The translations under genes and the position numbers were made by a program. This document shows, in pieces, positions 31,027 to 38,390 of a stretch of 64,000 nt of DNA. Within the stretch, counting starts at the first letter, position 1. The number at the start of each line of letters is the position of its first letter. A model generated the notes under the pieces. It had not been told where the DNA came from, did no database searches, and worked only from the letters and a program-made list of their open reading frames with translations. The stretch is from Roseicella sp. DB1501 (lineage in GTDB: Bacteria; Pseudomonadota; Alphaproteobacteria; Acetobacterales; Acetobacteraceae), in assembly GCF_013112485.1 (NCBI RefSeq), contig NZ_JABFHG010000006.1, forward strand, positions 124,001 through 188,000. The letters run 5' to 3'.

Positions 31027-31799
31027 CAGGCCTGCCCAGTCGAGCGCCAGATGATGTAGAAGGCGACGACGAAGACGATGCCGGCGAAGATGCGGTTCAG
31101 CGTGCCGCGACCGCCGGCGAGGTGGCAGGCCGCCCGCATGCCGAGCCAGCCACCGGCGATCCCCCCCGCGATGAACTCGGCCGCGACTGACCAGGCGACG
31201 AGGCCCGAGGCCGCGTAGTTCAGCGCCGTCGCCAGGCCGAAGACGCCGACCGCGAGTAGCGAGGTCCCGACGGCGCTGATCATCGACATGCCGGTGGCGA
31301 GGATCAGGCCCGGCACGATCAGGAAGCCGCCGCCGATGCCGAAGAAACCTGAGAGCAGGCCGACGCCGAGCCCGACGCCGGCGACGCGCAGCACGACAGG
31401 GGCCGTCAGGGCGATCGGCCCGTCGGTGCCGCCGCCCCGCCGCGGCCGCAGCATGGCGGCGCCGATGACGATCATCATCAGCGCGAAAAGCAGGATCAGC
31501 CGCTGCCCGTCGACCATCTTGCCGAGGGTGGAGCCGCAGAGCGCGCCAAGCACGCCCGCGAGCGAGAAGATGCCGGCGACGCCCCAGCGGACATTGCCGG
31601 CCCGCGCATGGCCGGCGAAATTGACGAAGGCATTGGCGGAGACGGCGAGCGCGCCGGTGCCGAGCGCCACATGCGGCGGCAGGCCGACGGCGTAGAGCAA
31701 CAGCGGTGTGGCGACGATTGACCCGCCGCCGCCGATGAGGCCGAGCACGAAGCCGACCAGCCCGCCGGAGCCGAGCGCGAGCAGGGTCTGCAGCATCAT
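31026..31799 (-). CDS. Sulfite exporter TauE/SafE family membrane protein
   Basis: Integral membrane protein of 257 aa with about eight hydrophobic segments and the internal duplication typical of TauE/SafE. The first repeat is GFVLGLIGGGGSIVATPLLL and the second is SGFFGIGGGFLIVPGLILA. The family moves sulfite, sulfoacetate and other anions outward or inward. ATG 31799 overlaps the ArsR-family regulator stop (ATGA), and the peroxiredoxin gene overlaps the regulator in turn. The operon therefore links an oxidant or sulfur sensor, a thiol peroxidase and an anion exporter. The substrate is likely a sulfur oxyanion, by analogy with BigR-type operons. Confidence 0.88.
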   Translation of the reverse strand: MMLQTLLALGSGGLVGFVLGLIGGGGSIVATPLLLYAVGLPPHVALGTGALAVSANAFVNFAGHARAGNVRWGVAGIFSLAGVLGALCGSTLGKMVDGQRLILLFALMMIVIGAAMLRPRRGGGTDGPIALTAPVVLRVAGVGLGVGLLSGFFGIGGGFLIVPGLILATGMSMISAVGTSLLAVGVFGLATALNYAASGLVAWSVAAEFIAGGIAGGWLGMRAACHLAGGRGTLNRIFAGIVFVVAFYIIWRSTGQA

Positions 31800-32272
31800 T
31801 CCCTTCCCCACCCTCCCGCCGGCCGCGGCGACAGATGCCAGCCCGCCAGGGCGAAGTGGCCGGCCTCGCCGGAGGTCGGGGCCGTGGCAGGCAGGAGGAT
31901 CGCCGGCGCGGGGGAGGCCGGCTCCGCCTGGCGACGAGGCGACGGCGGCGCGGCGGCAGCGGCCGGCGCGGCGCGGTCCGGGAAGACCAGGCGCAGCGCC
32001 GCCAGCATCGGGCGGATGCGGTCGTCGGCGAGGCGATAGACCACCGATTTCGCCTCGCGCCGCGTCGCCACCAGCCCGGCCTCGCGCAGCGCGGCGAGCT
32101 GCTGCGACAGGTTGGGCTGCTTCAGGCCGAGCTCGCTCTCGAAGCCGGCGACCGCCAGCTCTCCCTGCAGCAGGCGGCCCAGGATGCGCAGCCGCATCGG
32201 ATGCGCCAGCGCCCGCAGGAAGGCGGCCGCGGCCTCCGGGTCGCAGGCTGGCGGCCCGGCGGCCACGCTCAT
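31796..32272 (-). CDS. ArsR-family winged-helix transcriptional regulator
   Basis: A 158-aa dimeric regulator. The winged helix spans roughly residues 14-95: LRALAHPMRLRILGRLLQGE, recognition helix KQPNLSQQLAALREAGLV and wing TRREAKSVVYRLAD. The DNA-binding part resembles BigR/YgaV sulfur-responsive repressors. However, I see only one Cys (C10) and not the Cys pair those proteins use to sense persulfide, so the signal may differ. A Pro/Ala-rich tail of about 60 residues extends beyond the domain, which is unusual. Start and stop overlap the neighbouring genes by 4 nt each. It probably represses its own operon from an AT-rich site near 33000-33030. Confidence 0.85.
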   Translation of the reverse strand: MSVAAGPPACDPEAAAAFLRALAHPMRLRILGRLLQGELAVAGFESELGLKQPNLSQQLAALREAGLVATRREAKSVVYRLADDRIRPMLAALRLVFPDRAAPAAAAAPPSPRRQAEPASPAPAILLPATAPTSGEAGHFALAGWHLSPRPAGGWGRE

Positions 32273-32976
32273 CGCTTCCCTGCCTGCGGCATGTAGTACC
32301 AGGCCGGCGCCCCGGCGGCGGAGCGGGAAGCGGCCTCCTCGACCGTCTGGGGCGGCGGCAGCACCCCCTCCTCGCCCGGCTGCCAGTCGGCCGGGGTGGA
32401 GAGGCCGGAGGCGTCGCTCTCCTGCAGCGCCGCGAGGGTGCGCAGCAGCTCCTCGACGCTGCGGCCGGTGGTCATCGGGTAATAGGCGAGCATCCGGATG
32501 ATGCCGGCGGGATCGATGAGGAAGCTGCCGCGCACCGTCGCCGTGCTGGTATCGGCCGGGTGCAGCATGCCGTAGGCCCGCGCCAGGGACATCGAGATGT
32601 CCTCGGCGATGGGAAAGGGGATCTCGACGCCGAAGGCGCTCTCGATGCCGCGGATCCAGGCGAGATGCGCGAAGAGGCTGTCGACCGAAATCCCGAGCAG
32701 ATCGCAGCCAAGCGCCTGGAAGCGCGCATGCGCCCGGGCGAAGGCGACGAATTCCGAGGTGCAGACCGGGGTGAAATCCGCCGGGTGCGAGAACAGCAGC
32801 AGCCAGCGGCCACGATAATCCGCCAGGCTGCGCTCGCCGCGGGTGGTGCGCAGGCGGAAGGGCATGGCCGGCTCGCCGAGGCGCGGCACCCAGCTGGCGG
32901 CGGAGCCTTCGGACGCGGCGGGGCTCGCCTCGCCCAAGGGCGGTACGGCAGGCGGTGGTGTCCGGTGGTTCGGCAT
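32269..32976 (-). CDS. 1-Cys peroxiredoxin (Prx6-like)
   Basis: Peroxiredoxin of 235 aa. The peroxidatic motif is HPADFTPVCTSEFVAFAR, characteristic of Prx6/AhpC-type enzymes, with the distal Arg in ATVRGSFLIDPAG. The Prx6-like C-terminal extension GLSTPADWQPGEEGVLPPP is present, while no second resolving Cys is seen, so a 1-Cys mechanism is likely. A 40-residue Pro/Ser-rich N-terminus precedes the domain. ATG 32976 is chosen because earlier in-frame sequence reads into the promoter and a family A repeat. It is first in a three-gene operon with an ArsR-family regulator and a TauE/SafE exporter, suggesting peroxide or reactive sulfur detoxification. Confidence 0.88.
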   Translation of the reverse strand: MPNHRTPPPAVPPLGEASPAASEGSAASWVPRLGEPAMPFRLRTTRGERSLADYRGRWLLLFSHPADFTPVCTSEFVAFARAHARFQALGCDLLGISVDSLFAHLAWIRGIESAFGVEIPFPIAEDISMSLARAYGMLHPADTSTATVRGSFLIDPAGIIRMLAYYPMTTGRSVEELLRTLAALQESDASGLSTPADWQPGEEGVLPPPQTVEEAASRSAAGAPAWYYMPQAGKR

Positions 32977-32997
32977 GGCGTCCGGGGTCTGACTGCC

Positions 32998-33030
32998 TGA
33001 ACTACATCTTAGTATTTTGTATAATGTCAA
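32998..33030 (-). promoter_or_regulatory. AT-rich promoter/operator of the peroxiredoxin-arsR-tauE operon
   Basis: An isolated AT-rich patch in GC-rich DNA. On the minus strand it reads TTGACA (33030-33025), then ATTATACAAAATACTAAG. TTGACA is a perfect -35; no good -10 lies 17 nt on. The imperfectly symmetric TATACAAAATA core resembles binding sites of ArsR-type repressors. It lies 22-54 nt upstream of the peroxiredoxin ATG and next to a family A repeat. Confidence 0.5.
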
Positions 33031-33043
33031 GCGAGGCGGTGCC

Positions 33044-33150
33044 CTAGACCATGATCCGCTCACACAGGTTCAGGGATCATGGTCCAGGCCGTTGTTCGAT
33101 CGCGTGAGTCACGCTTTTCGGTGAGTCCACCTCAAGCGATCACGCTCTAG
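33044..33150 (+). repeat. Dispersed hairpin repeat, family A copy 4
   Basis: A 107-bp family A element, nearly identical to 3613-3719, bounded by CTAG at both ends (33044-33047 and 33147-33150). The hairpin arms CTAGACCATGATCC and GGATCATGGTCCAG pair with one wobble. It sits between the promoter of the peroxiredoxin operon and the end of the next leftward gene, 28 nt after the stop codon of that gene. Confidence 0.85.
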
Positions 33151-33178
33151 GAGGAGCGGCCGCGGCAGGTCCGGGGCG

Positions 33179-33604
33179 TCAGCCGCGCCGATAGGGGTAG
33201 CAATGCGCCCGGTCGAGGGTGACGCCGAAATGCCGCCCCAGGCAGTCGATGGCATCGCCATGCTGCGGATAGGGGTCGCTGTTGCCAGGCCCGACCACCA
33301 CCGCCCGGAAGGCCAGGTCCGATTGCACCCGCGGCGGCAGCATGGCCGTGACCAGCGCCTTCCCCTCGTCGTCCCGCAGCGTCAGGAAAACCGGCATCGC
33401 GCGCTGGATATGCGTGGCGCGACGGATGCCCTGCTCGATATAGGGCACGCCGGACGGGTCGTAGCTGTCCGCCGCGGCCTCATAGGCGCGCCGGTAGTGC
33501 TTCTCGACCGCATGCCGCATGAGCTCGGATTCCTGCGCCGCCTCAGCCTCGGTCTCGATCCGGAACCAGGTTCGCCGGCCCGGCGCATCGCACACGAATT
33601 GCAT
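33179..33604 (-). CDS. Conserved hypothetical protein (QFVCDAPG family)
   Basis: A 141-aa soluble protein. From memory of similar alphaproteobacterial proteins, the start MQFVCDAPGRRTWFRIETEA and the end GVTLDRAHCYPYRRG look like a conserved but unnamed family. ESELMRHAVEKHYRRAYEAA is helical, and PVFLTLRDDEGKALVTAMLP is a beta hairpin. VVVGPGNSDPYPQHGDAI is the best conserved stretch. No catalytic motif is recognised. The ATG at 33604 has GGGAGA 9 nt upstream; the open frame upstream to 33670 lies over a short tandem repeat and is not part of the gene. It stands alone, with a repeat on one side and the sulfite-oxidase-like gene on the other. Confidence 0.75.
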   Translation of the reverse strand: MQFVCDAPGRRTWFRIETEAEAAQESELMRHAVEKHYRRAYEAAADSYDPSGVPYIEQGIRRATHIQRAMPVFLTLRDDEGKALVTAMLPPRVQSDLAFRAVVVGPGNSDPYPQHGDAIDCLGRHFGVTLDRAHCYPYRRG

Positions 33605-33619
33605 GGTGACGTCTCTCCC

Positions 33620-33664
33620 GATGGATCGTGCCCAGATGGACCGTGCCCGGACGGACCGTGTCGG
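33620..33664. repeat. Three 15-bp tandem repeats upstream of the hypothetical gene
   Basis: Three consecutive 15-bp units, GATGGATCGTGCCCA, GATGGACCGTGCCCG and GACGGACCGTGTCGG, start about 15 nt upstream of the ATG at 33604. They could be a regulator-binding array or a slippage product. Confidence 0.6.
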
Positions 33665-33847
33665 AGGCACCGGCGGGATGCCCGCGGCCCCGATCGCCAG
33701 GGCCGTCCCGCCGAGGACGCGCCGGGACGGACCGCCACCCGTCCGGGTCGCGCTCCATGCCGGCTCGGGAGGAGAGATAGGGCGCTAGGGGGCGCGTTGA
33801 AGGCTTGCAGGATCGGGACCTGCGCCCCATGGCCCGGTGGCGGCGCC

Positions 33848-34896
33848 TCAACCCCAGACGAGGTCGTCGGTGCCATGGTTGTCGGCGCGGACCACCTCGA
33901 TGCCGACGAGGTTCGACACGTACCGCCCGCCCGCCCCGTCCTCCGGCACCACCAGCCGGGCGAACCCCTCCTTGCCACCGGGCCCGAGCTGCCCGGCCGT
34001 GTCGTCATAGGCGACGAGCACCTGGCCATCGCCGAAGCGCGGATCGAGTTCGCCCATGGAGAAGAGCGCGTGATAGCCGTCGCTGCCGGTGGCGACGACG
34101 TAGAAATCCAGCAGATCGTTTTTGACCGCCGGATCGGTCGTGACCCCGGCTTCCTGCAGCAGGGTCCAGAGCGGCACGCCCGTATAGGTGTCGCTAACCG
34201 CGCCGGCGCCCGAGCTATAGGAGGCGGTGAGCGTGACGCTCGCCAGCGCCGCTAGATCCGCCGCGTCGAAGCTCGCCGGATGCGCCACCGCGCCGCCGAG
34301 ATCGAAGGAGCTCGAGACGCCGCCGGCGCCGGCGCCGGCGACGAAATCCGGCCCGCTGCCGAGCGAGAGGTTGACGAGGTGCGAGACGTAGCGCCCGCCT
34401 GCCGCGTCGCCTGGCACCACCATGCGCAACCAGCCATCCTCGCCGCCGGGGCCGAGTTGCCCGGACTGGTCGGCATAGGCGACCATGACAGGCTCATCGC
34501 CGAACTTCTGCTCCAGTTCGCCGAGCGAGAAGACGGCATGGTAGCCGTCGCTTCCCGTCGCCACGACATAATGGTTCAGGATGTCGTTCTTCACCCCGGC
34601 ATCGGTGACGACGCCGCCGGCATGCGCCAGCAGGTCGCGCAGTAGCACGCCAGCATAGGTGTCGGTGACCGGCTGACCTCCCGAGAGATAGGCGACCGTC
34701 TGGGTTTCCGCCGCCAGCCCCCGCAGCTCGGCCACCGAGGCGAGGCCGGGATCGGCGATCTCGCCGCCGAGGCGTAGCAGGCCGAGCGCATCGAGGAATG
34801 CGGCGGGCAACGGGACCCATGAGGGCAGGTGTCCAGCACATGCTCCGCCAGGCCGCCCAGCCGGGCCAGCGAATCCGCCTCGTGACGATCGGTCAT
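33848..34896 (-). CDS. Duplicated sulfite-oxidase/molybdopterin-like domain protein, probable N-terminal frameshift
   Basis: Most of the protein is two homologous halves of about 135 residues. Both carry the pattern VKNDxLxxYVVATGSDGYHA, GELxxxFGD, VAYxDxxGQLGPGG, GRYVSxLV. This resembles the substrate-side beta domain of the oxidoreductase molybdopterin-binding (sulfite oxidase) superfamily, where such VxxSDGYxAxF patterns occur. No cofactor Cys is evident, so enzymatic activity is doubtful. A strong GGGGAGGGG precedes ATG 34896 (MTDRHEADSLARLGG), but that frame closes after about 20 useful residues. The body continues in another frame from GHLPSWVPLPAAFLDALG. One missing base near 34830 explains this. 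Without it, an unusual start would be needed. Confidence 0.6.
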
Positions 34897-35008
34897 ACGC
34901 CCCTCCCCTGCTCCGCCAATACGGGACATCCGCTGCCCGATGCCGCGGCGTCATGTCGTGAGGCCGGGCGGAGGCGGCGCCCCCGCCCGGCTTGCCTCCC
35001 CGCAGCGC

Positions 35009-36502
35009 TCAGTCGGCCCGGATCCAGACCGACTTCACGTTGAGATATTCCTCGACATGCTGCTTGCCGCTCTCGCGGCCATAGCCGCTCATCTTGTAGC
35101 CGCCGAAGGGAACCGCCGGATCCATCGCCTGGTAGCAGTTGATCCAGACCGAGCCGGCGCGGATGGCGCGCGCCAGCTTGTGCGCCTTGCTCACGTCGCG
35201 GGTCCAGAGGCCGCTGCCGAGGCCGAAGCTGGTGGCGTTCGCGCGGGTGATGACCTCCTCGATGTCGTCGAAGGGGATCGCCGAGATGACCGGGCCGAAG
35301 ATCTCCTCCTGCGCGATGCGCATCTCGTCGCGCACATCGGCGAAGACGGTCGGCGGCACGAAGAAACCCTTCGCCATCGCGCCCTCGGTCAGCCGCTCGC
35401 CGCCCGAGAGCGGCCGTGCACCCTCCTGCCGGCCGATCGCCAGATAACCCGTCACGCGGTCGAGCTGCTCGGCCGAGACCAGCGGCCCGACCTGCGTCTC
35501 CGGGTCGGCGCCGTCGCCGACGCGCAGCGACTTGCCATAGGCGGCGACGCGGGCGGAGAATTCCTCGTAGATCTTCCGCTCGACGAAGAGCCGCGTGCCG
35601 GCGCTGCAGATCTGCCCCGAATTGGCGAAGACCGCCATGCCGGCGCCGGGGACCGCGGCATCGAGATCGGCATCGGCGAAGACCACGTCCGGCGACTTGC
35701 CGCCGAGCTCGAGCGAGACGCGCTTGAGGTTGCCGGCCGAGGCCTGGATGATCTTCTGCCCGGTGAGGTGCGAGCCGGTGAAGGCCACCTTGTCGACATC
35801 CCGGTGCGCCGCCAGCGCAGCGCCCGCCGTCTCGCCGAAGCCCGGCACCACATTAACCACGCCCGGCGGCACGCCCGCCTCCTGGCACAGCTCGGCGAGG
35901 CGGAGCGAGGTCAGCGGCGCCTCCTCGGCCGGCTTCAGCACCACGGTGCAGCCGGTGGCGAGCGCCGGGCCGATCTTCCAGATCGTCGCGGTGAGCGGGC
36001 CGTTCCACGGGATGATGGCGCCGACGACGCCGACCGGCTCCTTCAGCGTGAAGGACATGATCTCGCCCGGCAGCGAGTTCTCGATCGTCTCGCCCAGGAT
36101 CGAGACGGCCTGCCCGGCATAGTAGCGCAGCATGCCGAGGGCACGGAGCCGGTTGCCGCGGGTGCGGCTGATCGGCGCGCCCATGTCGAGCGTGTCGAGC
36201 ATCGCCAGCTCGTCGAAATGCGCCTCGACCAGAGCGGCCAGCTTCAGCAGCAGGGCCTGGCGCTCGAAGGGCTTGAACTTCGACCAGGGACCGGTGAAGG
36301 CGCGCCGGGCGGCGGCGACGGCGCGGTCGATATCCTCGGCATCGCCCTCGGCGACGCGCGCCAGCACCTCGCCGGTCGCCGGGTTGGTGGTCTCGAAGGT
36401 CTTGCCGGAGGCCGCCTCAAGCCACTTGCCGTCGATCAGCATGCGCTTCGGCTTGCCATCGAGGAAGGGATGCCGCGCGGCGGTCCTGGTGATCTCGTTC
36501 AT
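35009..36502 (-). CDS. NAD(P)-dependent aldehyde dehydrogenase
   Basis: A 497-aa ALDH superfamily enzyme oxidising an aldehyde to the acid with NAD(P). The Rossmann region and substrate tunnel are intact: IIPWNGPLTATIWKIGPALA (the usual PWNFP reads PWNGP), the general-base Glu in LELGGKSPDVV, and the catalytic Cys in NSGQICSAGTRLFV. EEIFGPV and PFGGYKMSGYGRE complete it. The specific aldehyde cannot be read; betaine-aldehyde or phenylacetaldehyde-type ALDHs are closest in style. Starts at ATG 36502. It is preceded upstream by a second ALDH only 95 nt away, transcribed in the same direction, so the two are probably co-transcribed paralogs. Confidence 0.92.
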   Translation of the reverse strand: MNEITRTAARHPFLDGKPKRMLIDGKWLEAASGKTFETTNPATGEVLARVAEGDAEDIDRAVAAARRAFTGPWSKFKPFERQALLLKLAALVEAHFDELAMLDTLDMGAPISRTRGNRLRALGMLRYYAGQAVSILGETIENSLPGEIMSFTLKEPVGVVGAIIPWNGPLTATIWKIGPALATGCTVVLKPAEEAPLTSLRLAELCQEAGVPPGVVNVVPGFGETAGAALAAHRDVDKVAFTGSHLTGQKIIQASAGNLKRVSLELGGKSPDVVFADADLDAAVPGAGMAVFANSGQICSAGTRLFVERKIYEEFSARVAAYGKSLRVGDGADPETQVGPLVSAEQLDRVTGYLAIGRQEGARPLSGGERLTEGAMAKGFFVPPTVFADVRDEMRIAQEEIFGPVISAIPFDDIEEVITRANATSFGLGSGLWTRDVSKAHKLARAIRAGSVWINCYQAMDPAVPFGGYKMSGYGRESGKQHVEEYLNVKSVWIRAD

Positions 36503-36597
36503 GGCGGTGTCCTGGTGATGATGGGATCAGGCAGGCCGCGGATGCGGCCGCGCCCCGGCGCCGCGGGCGGTGCGGCCGGGGCCGCACCGCCGCCGCC

Positions 36598-38094
36598 TCA
36601 CAACTTGGCGGCGACCGCCTTGGTCTCGGTGTAGAGCTCGATCGCCTCGTGGCCCATCTCGCGGCCCCAGCCGGACTGCTTGTAGCCGCCGAAGGGCAGG
36701 GCGACGTCGTTGAAGTTGTGCACGTTGATCCAGACCGAGCCGGCCTTCAGCTTGCGCGCCAGCTTGTGCGCGATGCCGATGTCGCGGGTCCAGATCGAGG
36801 CGGCGAGGCCGTAATCGGTGGCGTTGCCTTCCCTGGCGATGCGGTCGAGATCGTCGTCGCCGTAGCGGATGGCGCAGACCACCGGGCCGAAGATCTCCTC
36901 GCGCACCACCTTCATCTCCGGCGTGGTGCGGGTGAGGATGGTCGGCTGCACGAAATAGCCCTGGTTGCCGTGCCGGTTGCCGCCGGTGACCACCTCGGCG
37001 CCCTGCTGCCGACCGCTCTCGAGATAGCCGGTGACGCGCTGCAGCTGCTCCTCCGAGACCAGCGGCCCAATGCGCGTATCCGGCTCGAGGCCCGGCCCGA
37101 TCTTCAGCTTCGCCGCCTCGTCCGAGAGGCCGGTCATCATCCGGTCGAAGATCTTCTCGTGTACGAAAAGCCGCGACCCGGCGGTGCAGCACTGGCCCAT
37201 GTTGAAGAAGATGCCGTTCGCCGCGCCGGGGATGGCGACCGAGAGATCGGCATCGGGGAAGACGATGGCCGGCGACTTGCCGCCGAGCTCGAGGCTGACC
37301 TTCTTCAGGTTGCCCGCCGCCGCCTGGACGATCATCTTGCCGACCTCGGTCGAGCCGGTGAAGGCCACCTTGTCGACATCCGGATGCGCCGCCAGCGCCG
37401 CGCCGGGCGTGCCGTCGCCGGTGACGATGTTCACCACGCCCGGCGGGAAGCCGGCTTCCATGATCAGCTCGCCGAGCCGGATCGCCGAGAGCGGCGTCTG
37501 CTCGGCCGGCTTCAGCACGATGGTGCAGCCGGCGGCGAGCGCCGGGGCGATCTTCCACACCGCCATCAGCAGCGGGAAATTCCAGGGAATGATCTGGCCG
37601 ACCACGCCGACCGGCTCGCGCATGGAATAGGCGTGCCACTCGCCGGGCGCCGAGATCGGGATGTGCTGGCCGGTGATCTTGGTGGACCAGCCGCCCATGT
37701 AGCGCAGCAGCTCGCAGCCGAAGGGCACGTCGACCGCGCGGGCGTCGCTGATCGGCTTGCCGTTGTCGAGCGCCTCGAGCTCGGCGAGCTCCTCCGCATG
37801 CGCCTCGAGCACGTCGCCGAGGCGCCAGACCAGCCTGCCCCGCTCGGTCGGCTTCAGCCGGCTCCACGGCCCGTCCTCGAAGGCGCGGCGCGCCGCGGCG
37901 ACGGCGAGATCGATGTCCTCGGCGCCGCCCTCGGCGACCTGGGCGATCTGCTGGCCGGTCGCCGGATCATGGACGGCGAAGGTCTTGCCGGATCGCGCCT
38001 CCACCCATTGGCCGTCGATGAGCAGGCGGTGCCTGCGCGCGACGAAGTCGCGATTGGCCGCGCCGAGCCGGCCATGCGTCGTGGCAAGGTCCAT
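36598..38094 (-). CDS. NAD(P)-dependent aldehyde dehydrogenase, phenylacetaldehyde/betaine-type
   Basis: A 498-aa ALDH with a full motif set: IIPWNFPLLMAVWKIAPALA, FTGSTEVGKMIVQAAAGNLK, LELGGKSPAIVF with the Glu base, FNMGQCCTAGSRLFVHEKIF with the catalytic Cys preceded by a second Cys, EEIFGPVVCAI and PFGGYKQSGWGREMG. The QCCTAGSR motif is typical of phenylacetaldehyde and related ALDHs. ATG 38094 has a very strong AAGGAGGA ribosome site. An AT-rich inverted repeat (ATAGTC-N13-GACTAT) lies 18-42 nt upstream, so it is the likely regulated head of a two-ALDH unit. About half of the residues look shared with the downstream ALDH by eye. Confidence 0.93.
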   Translation of the reverse strand: MDLATTHGRLGAANRDFVARRHRLLIDGQWVEARSGKTFAVHDPATGQQIAQVAEGGAEDIDLAVAAARRAFEDGPWSRLKPTERGRLVWRLGDVLEAHAEELAELEALDNGKPISDARAVDVPFGCELLRYMGGWSTKITGQHIPISAPGEWHAYSMREPVGVVGQIIPWNFPLLMAVWKIAPALAAGCTIVLKPAEQTPLSAIRLGELIMEAGFPPGVVNIVTGDGTPGAALAAHPDVDKVAFTGSTEVGKMIVQAAAGNLKKVSLELGGKSPAIVFPDADLSVAIPGAANGIFFNMGQCCTAGSRLFVHEKIFDRMMTGLSDEAAKLKIGPGLEPDTRIGPLVSEEQLQRVTGYLESGRQQGAEVVTGGNRHGNQGYFVQPTILTRTTPEMKVVREEIFGPVVCAIRYGDDDLDRIAREGNATDYGLAASIWTRDIGIAHKLARKLKAGSVWINVHNFNDVALPFGGYKQSGWGREMGHEAIELYTETKAVAAKL

Positions 38095-38111
38095 GGATCT
38101 CCTCCTTCGTT

Positions 38112-38136
38112 ATAGTCAAAAATATATATCGACTAT
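38112..38136. promoter_or_regulatory. AT-rich inverted repeat upstream of the aldehyde dehydrogenase gene
   Basis: ATAGTC (38112-38117) and GACTAT (38131-38136) are separated by 13 nt (AAAAATATATATC). It lies immediately upstream of the strong ribosome site of the ALDH at 38094 and is the most AT-rich spot in the region. It may combine a -10-like TATA element and a repressor or activator site. Confidence 0.5.
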
Positions 38137-38343
38137 TGCGGCCCGGCGTCGAGGGGCAACCGCTGCCCGAAACGACCGCGGGGCGCGCACCGCGGGCCCG
38201 CGGTGCGGCGCAGGACCAACCCTTGAATCCGCCGCCAGCCGCTATGCCGTTCACTCGGGATTGACCGATCGCCCGGCGCGGCGCCGCCGCCCTGCCCCGC
38301 CATCGGCGCCCCGGCCGCCGAAACCCCCTTGCGACCTCCGCCA

Positions 38344-38367
38344 CGTTATACTCACACTGATACAGCG
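38344..38367. promoter_or_regulatory. Candidate ModE-type (Mo-box) operator
   Basis: CGTTATAC (38344-38351), an 8-nt spacer, then ATACAGCG (38360-38367). Each half differs by one base from the CGnTATAT / ATATAnCG half-sites I recall for ModE-type regulators. It lies 24 nt before the start of DUF2325-modA-modB, with a modE-like gene in the same cluster. A spacer of 8 rather than the usual 6-7 weakens the case. Confidence 0.4.
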
Positions 38368-38390
38368 AACGGCAAGGCGGAGCGGCGCAG

